This document shows positions 49,451 to 58,243 of a DNA stretch of 64,000 nt, piece by piece. Each line of letters starts with the position of its first letter. The first letter of the stretch is position 1. The position numbers and the translations under genes were made by a program. The DNA is from Lysinibacillus agricola (GTDB lineage: Bacteria > Bacillota > Bacilli > Bacillales_A > Planococcaceae). Below the pieces are notes generated by a model. That model searched no databases and was not told where the DNA came from. It saw nothing but the letters and a program-made list of their open reading frames with translations. The DNA lies in the NCBI RefSeq assembly GCF_016638705.1, contig NZ_CP067341.1:4467501-4531500 (forward strand), given 5' to 3'.

Positions 49451-51196
49451 TCAATCTAAATGTTGCACTTGGAATAAATTATAGTATGTTCCCTCGTTTT
49501 GCATTAATTGATTATGTGTACCACTTTCAATTAATTGTCCATGATCTATAACTAAAATTTTATCAGCATGTGTAATCGTAGAAAGTCGGTGAGCAATAAT
49601 AATTGTTGTACGTTCATGCGCAAGCACATCTAATGATTCTTGAATAAGTGCCTCGCTTTCTAAATCCAATGCAGAAGTTGCTTCATCCAATATTAAGATA
49701 GGCGGATTTTTTAAAAATACACGAGCGATTGCTACTCGCTGCTTTTGACCACCTGATAACTTCACACCGCGCTCCCCGACCTTTGTGTCATAGCCATTTG
49801 GCAAGCCCATAATAAAATCATGCGCATTTGCCGCCTTGGCAGCAGCAATGACCTCTTCATCAGAAGCATCTGGCTTACCCATTAAGATATTTTCTTTTAC
49901 TGAATCACTGAACAAAATATTATCCTGTAGAACGATTCCAATTTGTGAGCGTAAAGAATGTAATGTTACGTCACGAACATCATAACCATCAATACACACG
50001 GCTCCACTTGTTGTGTCATAAAAGCGAGGAATCAAACTAATAATGGTTGATTTTCCTCCACCACTCATTCCTACAAATGCAACTGTCTCTCCAGGATTAA
50101 TAGTGAAATTGATATTGTTTAAAATTTGTGAGCCATCTGCTTCATATTGAAAGTTCACATTGTCAAAGCGGACCTCACCCTTTGCCCGAGGTAGCTCTAA
50201 CGCATTAGCCTTGTTTTTTACTTCATAAGGCTCGTCTATTAATTCAAACATTCGATCCATTGAAGCAATTGACTGTGTTAACGTCGTTGATGAACTTACG
50301 AGACGACGAAGTGGACCATAAAGTCGTTCAATATAAGCAATAAAGGCAACCATCGTTCCGACTGAAAGCTGACCATTAATAACCTGATAACCTGCATAAG
50401 CAATTACTAAGAGAGGTGCTACATCCGTGATTGTATTCACCACTGCAAAGGATTTAGCATTCCACTTTGTCTGATCCAGTGCCTTCTCTAAAAATTCACC
50501 ATTGGCTTCATCAAATAATTTTTGTTCATGCTTTTCTAGCGTGAAGCTTTTAATAATGCTCATTCCAGCTACACGTTCATGTAAATAACTTTGCACACCT
50601 GCAAGTGCTTGCGAACGTTTACGTGTTAAATCCCGAAGTTTACCAAAGAAGTACCTCACACTAAATGCATAGAACGGGAATGCAACTAATGCTACTAGCG
50701 TAAGCTTAACATCCATTGCGAGCATAATACCGACAGCAATAACAATTGTCGCAAGGTCGAGCCAAATATTCATCAAGCCTGTCATAACAAAAGTTTTTGT
50801 TTGTTCCACATCATTAATCACTCTTGAAATAACATCGCCAGCTCTTGTATTTGCATAGTATCTTAAACTTAGTCGCTGTAAATGCGCATATATTTGTTGT
50901 CGAATATCAAAAAGCACTTTGTTACTAACATGTTGAGCAAAATATTGACGGTAATACTCAATCGGTGGTCGAACGATAAAGAATACAATAATGGTACCAC
51001 CTAACCAGTAAAACAGCTCTTTTGTTTTCTCTGCATCCGTTAAATTATCTGCAACGACAATATCATCTAACACAATTTTAATCAGTAATGGGATAAATAG
51101 CGGAATCGCAAATTTCACTATACCAATTAAAATCGTTAAAATAATTTCCCATGTATATGGTTTTACAAACCTCATATAACGCTTAATGCTACCCAA
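49451..51196 (-). CDS. ygaD: ABC transporter, fused permease-ATPase (YgaD-like, multidrug type)
   Basis: Half-size exporter of 581 aa acting as a dimer. Six-helix membrane domain at residues 1-310, with cytoplasmic coupling segments, then the ATPase: Walker [11 protein letters not shown]-loop [11 protein letters not shown], signature [16 protein letters not shown], Walker [13 protein letters not shown] and His in IAHRLSTI. Start is TTG at 51196 with AAGGA upstream. Neighbour of ntdP, as in B. subtilis. Substrate unknown; drug or lipid export is typical. Confidence 0.93.
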   Translation of the reverse strand: MGSIKRYMRFVKPYTWEIILTILIGIVKFAIPLFIPLLIKIVLDDIVVADNLTDAEKTKELFYWLGGTIIVFFIVRPPIEYYRQYFAQHVSNKVLFDIRQQIYAHLQRLSLRYYANTRAGDVISRVINDVEQTKTFVMTGLMNIWLDLATIVIAVGIMLAMDVKLTLVALVAFPFYAFSVRYFFGKLRDLTRKRSQALAGVQSYLHERVAGMSIIKSFTLEKHEQKLFDEANGEFLEKALDQTKWNAKSFAVVNTITDVAPLLVIAYAGYQVINGQLSVGTMVAFIAYIERLYGPLRRLVSSSTTLTQSIASMDRMFELIDEPYEVKNKANALELPRAKGEVRFDNVNFQYEADGSQILNNINFTINPGETVAFVGMSGGGKSTIISLIPRFYDTTSGAVCIDGYDVRDVTLHSLRSQIGIVLQDNILFSDSVKENILMGKPDASDEEVIAAAKAANAHDFIMGLPNGYDTKVGERGVKLSGGQKQRVAIARVFLKNPPILILDEATSALDLESEALIQESLDVLAHERTTIIIAHRLSTITHADKILVIDHGQLIESGTHNQLMQNEGTYYNLFQVQHLD

Positions 51197-51414
51197 TTTA
51201 TATCACATCCTTATTAAAAAGCCTTATCCTTATGTAAATTAAGCAAATGAAAGGCACTTCATTTCGTCCAACATGGAACACCTCACATCACCTCGCACAT
51301 AAAAAGAAACAGACATCCACAAACTGAATGCCCAAACGTATTATAGCAATATTTCTCCTGAAGTACAGTTAATACGGCTTTATCACTAACTATTTTGCGA
51401 TCCAATTATTGAAG

Positions 51415-51450
51415 ACATAAAAAAACACCCATTAGTAAAACTAATAGGTG
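51415..51450 (-). terminator. Intrinsic terminator of ntdP
   Basis: CACCCATTAG with CTAATAGGTG (51426-51435 and 51441-51450) and a minus-strand T7 tail. Confidence 0.85.
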
Positions 51451-51453
51451 CTA

Positions 51454-52002
51454 CTAACAATCATCTGCTTGCATATCGAGCTGAAACTTATAACGATTTG
51501 TCCAGGCATCGATGAAATCAGGTGCAAAGGGTCCTCTTTTTTGTTGTATCCAGCTAATTAATTTATCGACATTGCGCTTTAAAATTTTATCTATGACATC
51601 TGGATAAGACATTTCCTTACTATGGAGCTCATATTCATCCTCATCCAAGAGTGAATAAGACATGTCAGGGAAAACTTTAATGTCTAAATCGTAGTCAATA
51701 TATTTAATGGCATTATTATCGAAAACAAATGGTGAGCTTAGATTACAATAATAATACACACCGTCCTCACGTAGCATGCAAATGATGTTAAACCAGTGCT
51801 CCGCATGGAAATAACAAATAGAAGGCTCTCTCGTTAGCCACGTACGACCATCGGATTCTGTCACAAGTGTCCGTTCATTCGCACCGATAATGATATTTTT
51901 CGTTCCTTTTAAAACCATTGTTTCTTGCCAAACACGGTGGATACGGCCATTGTGCTTATAACTATGTATTTGTATCGTTTCTCCTTCTACCGGTATTGCC
52001 AT
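51454..52002 (-). CDS. ntdP: Nucleoside tri-/diphosphatase NtdP (YgaC, DUF402)
   Basis: A 182-aa DUF402 protein, full length for the family. Conserved [25 protein letters not shown] and [30 protein letters not shown] regions carry the acidic, metal-binding residues. Staphylococcal and Bacillus members hydrolyse nucleoside di- and triphosphates. It sits between sspE and ygaD, as in B. subtilis. Confidence 0.92.
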   Translation of the reverse strand: MAIPVEGETIQIHSYKHNGRIHRVWQETMVLKGTKNIIIGANERTLVTESDGRTWLTREPSICYFHAEHWFNIICMLREDGVYYYCNLSSPFVFDNNAIKYIDYDLDIKVFPDMSYSLLDEDEYELHSKEMSYPDVIDKILKRNVDKLISWIQQKRGPFAPDFIDAWTNRYKFQLDMQADDC

Positions 52003-52212
52003 CTTTGAAGCCCACCTTTTCGTCTATGCTACCTAAATCTAGCAGTCTCTAGTATATTATAGCAATGTGTACGCGAAAGGTGTAGTTAGAAAACCACAAA
52101 TTTCCCTGCGTCCTTTTGAATTTGTACAAAATTTCGTATATTTGAAGCGAATTTAATCATAACAATAACCCAAATGGAATTTTTTGTTTATTTCTTTATT
52201 TGAGCCGGGTGA

Positions 52213-52355
52213 CTTAAGCTGTTCCTCGATCTACCTGACAGTTTTTCCACTGACCTGAGCAATTTTCTTATCTACCTGAGCGGTTCCAAGCACCAGAGCA
52301 GTTTTCACGTGTACCTGAGCAATCCTTCTTCAAACCCGTGCATTTCTCTCGTCTT
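52213..52355. repeat. Tandem array B: about seven units of 21 (20, 18) nt
   Basis: Unit starts at 52213, 52234, 52254, 52275, 52293, 52314 and 52335 (intervals 21, 20, 21, 18, 21, 21). Units start near CCTGAGC followed by GGTT/AATT/AGTT and a variable tail ending in TA or CA. More degenerate than arrays A and C. Confidence 0.75.
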
Positions 52356-52361
52356 AAATTT

Positions 52362-52408
52362 AAAAAGGAGCTGCCTTTTTAATCTTATCGATTTTTAGAC
52401 AGCTCCTT
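52362..52408 (-). terminator. Intrinsic terminator of sspE
   Basis: AAGGAGCTG (52365-52373) with CAGCTCCTT (52400-52408); minus-strand T-rich tail. Confidence 0.8.
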
Positions 52409-52440
52409 AGAGGTAAATGCAATTATGCAATTACAAAGTG

Positions 52441-52617
52441 TTATTCACCAAGGTCTTGGTTAGTTTTATTGAAGTTACCTGAAGATTGAGCTTTCTTTTG
52501 CTCTGCTTTAGCGTTTTGCTTTTGCACTTCATTAACGTCAGTTTCATAACCAAATTCTTGACTTTGACGTTGCATGTTTTTGTTTGGTTGTAAATTTTGG
52601 TTGTTTTGCTTTTTCAT
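52441..52617 (-). CDS. sspE: Gamma-type small acid-soluble spore protein
   Basis: A 58-aa protein, very rich in Gln, Asn and Lys: MKKQNNQNLQPNKNMQRQ, then EFGYETDVNEVQKQNAKAEQ and SGNFNKTNQD. The EFxxET-type segment is the GPR protease site of SASP, cut at germination to release amino acids. Gamma SASP do not bind DNA. GGAGGTG precedes ATG. Forespore (sigmaG) expression is expected from the family; I did not define its promoter. It proves a spore former. Confidence 0.92.
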   Translation of the reverse strand: MKKQNNQNLQPNKNMQRQSQEFGYETDVNEVQKQNAKAEQKKAQSSGNFNKTNQDLGE

Positions 52618-52682
52618 TATTCATTCACCTCCACGCTAATTATTGTGTACCGAGATGAATGCTTTTATGCTCATAAATTTTT

Positions 52683-53735
52683 TTATTTTAGACAATATGA
52701 TTTCGTCTTTATTTCTTGCCATATTTTTAGCATTGGAACTGGCATTGGTAATAATTCTATCTGCTCGGGAGTCAGCCATTCGCCCTTTACTGTTGAATCA
52801 CATTTCATAAAATAGCTATTTATATGCCATGTTAAATGTGAAAAAACATGTTTAAATGTTAGCAAAGCCTGCTGTGATTGAACTTTTATAGCATAGTCAT
52901 TACTAAAAGTATCTATTGAATCTTTACCATGCTCAAGCATTGGAAATTGCCATAGATTAGCTAGTAAACCCTCTGCAGGACGCTTCTCCATTAAAATACG
53001 ACCTTTGTCATCTTCACATACAAGAACATCATATGTAATATGCTTCATCTTTACTTTTTTAGATTTGATAGGCAGTTTTTCTGGCTCACCTTTATTAAAT
53101 GCAGTACAGTATTCCCGAACTGGACATAATAAACATTTTGGTGAAGTAGGTGTACAAATAAGTGCACCAAGCTCCATTAAGCCTTGATTGAAGGATGATG
53201 CATTTTCAGGGTCTATCAGTTCTTCAACAGCCGCTTCAAAAATCTTTTTTGTCTTTGGAACTGCAATATCATCATGAATATTAAGCACACGACTTAAAAC
53301 ACGCATAACATTACCATCAACTGCATGTTCGGGCTTATTATAGGCAATACTTAAAATAGCTCCAGCAGTATACGGACCTACACCTTTTAATTTGGAAATC
53401 TCATGGCGATTATTGGGTACTACCCCACCGTAGTTTTCTAATACCTCGCGAACACCCGCTTGTAAGTTACGTGCGCGGGAATAATAGCCGAGGCCTTCCC
53501 AATGCTTCAATAAGTATTCTTGTGGTGCTTCCGCAAGTAATTCTAATGTTGGAAAACTTTCCATAAAACGATTGTAATAAGGAATAACTGTGTCGACACG
53601 TGTTTGCTGTAGCATCACTTCCGATACCCAAATTTGATAAGGGTCCGTAGTATGCCTCCAAGGTAAATCACGTTTCTCAACATTAAACCATTCGACTAAA
53701 GATTGTCGAAATTCTGTTACATATGGATAATTCAC
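52683..53735 (-). CDS. mutY: A/G-specific adenine glycosylase
   Basis: Base-excision repair enzyme of 350 aa removing A mispaired with 8-oxoG. The helix-hairpin-helix LKGVGPYTAGAILSIA, the catalytic Asp in HAVDGNVMRVLSR, the 4Fe-4S cluster CTPTSPKCLLCPVREYC and a C-terminal MutT-like 8-oxoG recognition domain (about residues 235-345) are all present. GTG start with GGAGGT. Divergent from yfhP, as in B. subtilis. Confidence 0.96.
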   Translation of the reverse strand: MNYPYVTEFRQSLVEWFNVEKRDLPWRHTTDPYQIWVSEVMLQQTRVDTVIPYYNRFMESFPTLELLAEAPQEYLLKHWEGLGYYSRARNLQAGVREVLENYGGVVPNNRHEISKLKGVGPYTAGAILSIAYNKPEHAVDGNVMRVLSRVLNIHDDIAVPKTKKIFEAAVEELIDPENASSFNQGLMELGALICTPTSPKCLLCPVREYCTAFNKGEPEKLPIKSKKVKMKHITYDVLVCEDDKGRILMEKRPAEGLLANLWQFPMLEHGKDSIDTFSNDYAIKVQSQQALLTFKHVFSHLTWHINSYFMKCDSTVKGEWLTPEQIELLPMPVPMLKIWQEIKTKSYCLK

Positions 53736-53849
53736 GGTGACCTCCAGTGTCTTTACGATTTAATTTATGGTAAAAAGGGTATACAATTAAGAAAAGATCA
53801 TTTGTGTATAACGACAATAATCGTCATATTTAACTGACAATTTTCACCT

Positions 53850-54055
53850 ATCAATTATGCCTCGGCATAATTGCGTCCGGATTCGGCTTTGTGCTTGCAC
53901 AAAGAACTCCTTTCCGAATTCCGTGACATCCGCCGGAGGCTTTAACTTCTTTCAGCGGATGTTTGGACACACGCTGAAAAGTGACTTAAAATCGCATTCA
54001 TCTCACCACCTATAGAGGTGGGAGACTTCTGCTGAAAGTAGTTAAATTCAGCACA
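53850..54055 (+). repeat. Hairpin-rich intergenic element, copy 3, with extension
   Basis: AATTATGCC...GGCATAATT, then GGATTCGG, CTTTGTGC...GCACAAAG and CCGAATTCC, GTGACATCCGCCGG; the 53950-54050 extension (AGCGGATGTTTGGACAC, CACCTATAGAGGTGG) is the inverted equivalent of 13290-13400. Confidence 0.8.
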
Positions 54056-54152
54056 AATATCTTAATAAGTAAATATCAGGTATTACGATTTATTGAAATA
54101 TACATGTATGCAAATTGTACTCTATTTTTATGCATACTAGGAGTGGATATTT

Positions 54153-55139
54153 TTGGATTCAGGTACACATTTCGTTATGGGTATAGCCCTCGGTGGTCTT
54201 GCATTAGCTGATCCCGTTGTAGCAAGTCATTCAATGACTTTTACCGCAGTAATTGCAGGTACGATTATTGGCTCACAGGCACCTGATGTCGATACAGTTT
54301 TAAAACTACGCAACAACGCAATTTATATTCGACATCATCGCGGAATAACACATTCACTACCAGCAGTAGCGATTTGGCCCATCTTAATTACAGCAGTTTT
54401 ATCATTTATTATTCAAGACGCAAATGTGTTTCATTTATGGCTTTGGACATTTTTAGCTGTAGCTATTCATGTCTTTGTTGATATCTTCAATGCTTATGGT
54501 ACACAAGCAATTCGACCATTTTCTAGAAAATGGGTTGCACTTGGTGTAATAAATACATTTGATCCTATTATTTTTTCACTACATTGCCTCGGCATTTTAC
54601 TTTGGGCATTTGGTGCAAATCCAGTTTGGACATTTAGCATCATGTATCTCATTATCTTCGTTTATTACGTTTTACGATTTGCTGTCCAAAAGGCTGTAAA
54701 AAAGGCTGTGCATAATACCATTCAAGATGAAGAATATGTTATTGTAGCCCCTACAATGCGGTTCTTCCACTGGCGAATTGCGGCAAAATCAAAAACGCAT
54801 TATTATGTTGGTCGTGCTTATGGGCGAACTGTTAATATTTACGATAAATTCGAAATAGAACCTTTACCGAAAACACCTCTTATTGAAATAGCATTGAAAG
54901 ACCCCAATCTCGCTGCATTCGTGTCGTTCTCGCCATTGTATCGTTGGGAAATTTCAGAACTAGAAAATGGCTTAACAGAGGTGAGATTAATTGATCTGCG
55001 TTACCGTAGTGATAATCGCTATCCTTTCGTTGCTGTCGCTCATTTAAACGATGACAATGAGATCATCACTTCATACACAGGCTGGATTTTTACAGAAGAT
55101 AAACTCCAGAAAAAATTACAGATTGGTGCAAGTAATTAA
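54153..55139 (+). CDS. yfhP: YfhP-type metal-dependent hydrolase membrane protein
   Basis: YdjM/LexA-binding-inner-membrane (DUF457) family protein of 328 aa. N-terminal MDSGTHFVMGIALGGLALAD and RHHRGITHSLPA carry the conserved His residues; four or five helices follow, then a soluble C-terminal domain of about 120 residues. TTG start with AGGAG 9 nt upstream. B. subtilis YfhP regulates neighbouring functions and is also adjacent to mutY. Enzymatic activity is assumed only from the family name. Confidence 0.88.
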   Translation: MDSGTHFVMGIALGGLALADPVVASHSMTFTAVIAGTIIGSQAPDVDTVLKLRNNAIYIRHHRGITHSLPAVAIWPILITAVLSFIIQDANVFHLWLWTFLAVAIHVFVDIFNAYGTQAIRPFSRKWVALGVINTFDPIIFSLHCLGILLWAFGANPVWTFSIMYLIIFVYYVLRFAVQKAVKKAVHNTIQDEEYVIVAPTMRFFHWRIAAKSKTHYYVGRAYGRTVNIYDKFEIEPLPKTPLIEIALKDPNLAAFVSFSPLYRWEISELENGLTEVRLIDLRYRSDNRYPFVAVAHLNDDNEIITSYTGWIFTEDKLQKKLQIGASN

Positions 55140-55144
55140 ACAGC

Positions 55145-55176
55145 AAACCCTGACCAACATGGGTCAGGGTTTTGTT
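55145..55176. terminator. Bidirectional terminator between yfhP and yfhJ
   Basis: AAACCCTGACC pairs with GGTCAGGGTTT (55145-55155 and 55162-55172). Confidence 0.85.
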
Positions 55177-55444
55177 ATTGCAACATATCATCACTAGCAT
55201 CAAGTAAATGTGAGTATTTTGGATTGCGTCCTGCAAATGTATGCAGTTTATCGCCATAACTGGTAATCAATTGACGCACCAAATTTTCTGTGTAATCAGC
55301 CCCACGATAGTCATAGCCAGCCTTTGCAGAAGTTGATTCAAAATCACTCCACAAAAGCTCAATCCAAACTCGTGCACGTCCAGTTGACATCTGTGGGTTT
55401 TTTGCAAGTAACTCGGCTGTTAGTTTTTCAATTTTTTCATCCAT
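55175..55444 (-). CDS. yfhJ: WVELL family protein YfhJ
   Basis: An 89-aa soluble protein with the namesake motif here as RVWIELLWSDFE. Family of unknown function limited to Bacillales. Its ATG directly abuts the yfhH stop, so the two are translated together in the recX-yfhH-yfhJ operon. Confidence 0.9.
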   Translation of the reverse strand: MDEKIEKLTAELLAKNPQMSTGRARVWIELLWSDFESTSAKAGYDYRGADYTENLVRQLITSYGDKLHTFAGRNPKYSHLLDASDDMLQ

Positions 55445-55774
55445 TTATTTGCCAACCTTTACAGGAGATAGTATCGAAACAGGAAGAGCTTCTTGGTATT
55501 TTTCGCCCCCTAAGCGATGTCCCCAAGCAAAGCGTCCTTTTAAATAATCCACTTGGAAAAATTCATTTTCAGAGCCATCTATACGATACATTTCTCCAGG
55601 AGTTATTGTATCTAAATCCACTAAATAGGCGGCTGCCATTAAAGCCTTCCGCTCATACACTGCGAATTCATTGATGATTCCTAGCTGCTCCGCCTTACGC
55701 GCCTTCTCCTTTAGCATAGCTATTTCTTCACGTAATTCATGCTCTGACATTACAGCATAATTTTTTTCGTTCAT
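55445..55774 (-). CDS. yfhH: YfhH family protein (DUF1811)
   Basis: A 109-aa protein: N-terminal helix (SEHELREEIAMLKEKARKAEQLG), then a small beta-barrel-like part (TPGEMYRIDGSENEFFQVDYLKGRFAWG). Unknown function. Starts in a 4-nt ATGA overlap with recX and abuts yfhJ. Confidence 0.9.
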   Translation of the reverse strand: MNEKNYAVMSEHELREEIAMLKEKARKAEQLGIINEFAVYERKALMAAAYLVDLDTITPGEMYRIDGSENEFFQVDYLKGRFAWGHRLGGEKYQEALPVSILSPVKVGK

Positions 55775-56574
55775 TCCTCATTCTCCTTCTCTTCTATAAA
55801 ACGATCTATAACCTCTATAGGAAAACCCTTTTGATAGAGCGCCTGTTTTATTTTCATTTTCAATTCATAACCAGTATACTTCGATGAGTACTTTTTCCAA
55901 ACTTTTTCGCCTTGTACATCCAGTAACTGTTGCCATTCATCTTCATCTTGCTCAATCTCTACTTGGCCCAGTACATCGTCTACAACACTAAAAGAGTAAC
56001 CCTTTCGCATTAGAAAATCTTGAATTTTAGTTTTTATTTGTGTTGGTGTTTTCTTTTTCTCTGATCGAACAACCTTTTCAGCCAGCTGTACCGCAAGTTT
56101 TACCTGCTCCTCATGACTATAGGTAGCAAGCACCTCATCCTGTAAGCTTTTATCAATTCCTTTTTTCATGAGATCTTGTCTAATCGCTTTGGGTCCCTTT
56201 TTCATCGTTGCTTTTTTCGTATTGAGTAATGCCTTGGAATAAGTTTCATCATTTAAAAAGCCATATGATTTCAGCTTTTGTATAGCCTCTAAAATAACTG
56301 CTTCCCCAAATTCTAATGTAAGTAGCTTTTTCTTTACCTCATGCTCACTCCGCATTTGATAGGACAAAAAATTTAACCCTTTATTAAAAGCTTTTCGAAT
56401 CTCATCCTCATAGGCAATTTCCTGAATATCAAATTCCTCAAGCACTTTTCCCTTCGTTAATCCAAATTGAATGAGAATTGCCTCATCCACCGGAAAAGCA
56501 TACTCTTCGTTCAAATATATATTATAACGTTCTGGATTGTTTTTTTGACGTGCAATTTTCGTAATAATACGCAT
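55771..56574 (-). CDS. recX: Recombination regulator RecX
   Basis: A 267-aa three-helix-repeat protein that modulates RecA filaments. Repeats such as FLSYQMRSEHEVKKKLLTLEF, MKKGPKAIRQDLMKKGID and KIQDFLMRKGYSFSVVDDVL are characteristic, and length is normal for Bacillus. ATG at 56574 is preferred (GAGGTG 6 nt upstream) over 56598. First gene of the operon; a 21-nt-period array lies directly upstream. Confidence 0.93.
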   Translation of the reverse strand: MRIITKIARQKNNPERYNIYLNEEYAFPVDEAILIQFGLTKGKVLEEFDIQEIAYEDEIRKAFNKGLNFLSYQMRSEHEVKKKLLTLEFGEAVILEAIQKLKSYGFLNDETYSKALLNTKKATMKKGPKAIRQDLMKKGIDKSLQDEVLATYSHEEQVKLAVQLAEKVVRSEKKKTPTQIKTKIQDFLMRKGYSFSVVDDVLGQVEIEQDEDEWQQLLDVQGEKVWKKYSSKYTGYELKMKIKQALYQKGFPIEVIDRFIEEKENEE

Positions 56575-57123
56575 TCGTAACACCTCACTAATTACCATTA
56601 TAACATTTTTCGTTTGTATTGCTTTTTCCCGTGGGTATTCTGTCGTTTCGCGCGGGTATTTGCTTCTCTTCCGCGGGTATTTTCACCTTTCGCGCGGGTA
56701 TTTGCCTCTCTTCCGCGGGTATTTTCTCGTTTCGCGCGGGTATTTGCTTCTCTTCCGCGGGTATTTTCACCTTTCGCGCGAGTATTTGCTTCTCTTCCGC
56801 GGGTATTTTCACCTTTCGCGCGAGTATTTGCCTCTCTTCCGCGGGTATTTTCTCGTTTCGCGCGGGTATTTGCTTCTCCTCCGCGGGTATTTTCACCTTT
56901 CGCGGGTATTCGCCTCTCTTCCGCGGGTATTTTCACCTTTCGCGCGGGTATTTGCCTCTCTTCCGCGGGTATTCTCTCGTTTCGCGCGGGTATTTTCCCG
57001 TTCGCGAGTATTCTCTCGTCCCGCGCAGGTATTACTTCAGGGAGCCTACATTTGTAAATGAATAGGTGGTAAACTTGCTCATAGAGAATTGTTTAATTTG
57101 CTTTGAAAAGAGGAGGGGTTCTT
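56575..57123. other. Divergent recX-yfhF intergenic region
   Basis: Mostly occupied by array C. The rest is an AT-rich strip on each side that must hold both promoters. No gene seen; ORFs made of repeated KIPAEE-type heptads are products of the 21-nt period. Confidence 0.8.
56630..57040. repeat. Tandem array C: 20 units of 21 nt
   Basis: Units start CGCGGGTATT with an 11-nt tail alternating between TGCTTCTCTTC-like and TTCACCTTTCG-like forms, so the true period is a 42-nt dimer. Of 19 intervals, 17 are 21 nt, one is 19 and one is 18. The 11-nt tails vary between few fixed versions. Confidence 0.93.
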
Positions 57124-58035
57124 ATGAAAATCGTTATTGCAGGTGGTACTGGTTTTGTAGGGAAAGCTCTAACAAAGCTGTTGCAGGAAAAAAGACATGA
57201 GATCATCATTTTAACACGGAACAAATCAGGTCGAGTAAACGATATTCAATATGTACAATGGCTACAACACGGAGCACGACCTGAACAGTTGTTAGATGCA
57301 GTCGATGCATTTGTTAATTTAGCAGGGATTTCTTTAAATAATGGACGTTGGACACAAAAACAAAAGAAAGCCATTTATACAAGTCGCATGGATGCAACAC
57401 TTGAAATAATACGTATTATGGAGCACCTTACCTCAAAGCCAAAAGTACTTGTCAATGCAAGTGCAGTCGGGATTTATCCCACTTCTACAACGGATATTTA
57501 TACCGAAGATTCCACAGACTATGCAACTGATTTTTTAGGCACGACAGTTCAGGATTGGGAACGCCATGCAAAACGTGCTGAGAAATTAGGGGTTCGAGTT
57601 GCCCTTGCTCGTTTTGGTGTTATTTTAGGTCGTAATAGTGGCGCACTTCCTTCAATGTTACTACCATATAAATTGCATATCGGAGGCACAATAGGTTCAG
57701 GTGAACAATGGCTTTCATGGGTCCATGTGGAGGACGTAGCACGAGCTATATATTTCGCAATGACGAATGATGATATGAAAGGCCCTTTTAATGTTACTGC
57801 TCCTAACGCAACACGCATGAAGGATTTCGGAAAAGCAATTGCAAATGTAATGGGAAGACGTCATTGGATGCCTGTACCAAGTGTTGCAATGCGTTTAGCA
57901 CTAGGTGAACAAAGCATGCTTGTATTAGAAGGTCAGCATGTACTACCTACTGTTTTAGAAAAACATCATTTTACATTTAAGTTTCCTCATTTAAAAGAAG
58001 CACTTAAAGATTTATCCCACATTAACGGGCAGTAA
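57124..58035 (+). CDS. yfhF: TIGR01777-type NAD-dependent epimerase family protein YfhF
   Basis: SDR-superfamily protein of 303 aa (SDR39U1 group). Cofactor motif MKIVIAGGTGFVGKALTKLL, NLAGISLNNGRW, the Ser in NASAVGIYPTS, and a C-terminal DUF1731 segment (WMPVPSVAMRLALGEQSMLVLEGQHVLP). The enzymatic reaction is unknown. ATG at 57124 follows GAGGAGGGG. Divergent from recX, as in B. subtilis. Confidence 0.92.
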   Translation: MKIVIAGGTGFVGKALTKLLQEKRHEIIILTRNKSGRVNDIQYVQWLQHGARPEQLLDAVDAFVNLAGISLNNGRWTQKQKKAIYTSRMDATLEIIRIMEHLTSKPKVLVNASAVGIYPTSTTDIYTEDSTDYATDFLGTTVQDWERHAKRAEKLGVRVALARFGVILGRNSGALPSMLLPYKLHIGGTIGSGEQWLSWVHVEDVARAIYFAMTNDDMKGPFNVTAPNATRMKDFGKAIANVMGRRHWMPVPSVAMRLALGEQSMLVLEGQHVLPTVLEKHHFTFKFPHLKEALKDLSHINGQ

Positions 58036-58210
58036 TTTATCTGTACCGAAAGTGAAGCATCAGGTACAAGACTCCCAACTAAAAATTCAGCGAAAAGATT
58101 AACTGCCCGTAAAAATCCGATTGGTGAAGACTAATAATCAGTGAGGATAAAGAAAACCCCACTGATTAAAGTTTGTAGAAAATCTAATAGGATAATTTTT
58201 TGAAAAATAA

Positions 58211-58243
58211 CGCATCCTAATGAAAAAGAAAGGATGCGTTTTT
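58211..58243 (+). terminator. Terminator-like hairpin containing the pdaA ribosome site
   Basis: CGCATCCT (58211-58218) pairs with AGGATGCG (58231-58238), then five T and the pdaA ATG. The SD-like AAAGGA lies in or beside the 3' arm, so the hairpin may end yfhF transcripts and limit pdaA initiation. Confidence 0.6.

Larger units (their letters stand above)
52018..52440. other. Intergenic region between ntdP and sspE
   Basis: Promoter region of ntdP (minus strand) at the low-coordinate end, a 21-nt-period tandem array (52213-52355) and the sspE terminator. No gene seen. Confidence 0.75.

Noticed and set aside
56588..57065. Proteins made of KIPAEEKQ or GIFTFRAGI-type repeats
   Set aside because: All frames stay open only because the DNA period is a multiple of three; similar long frames exist on both strands, with no ribosome site.
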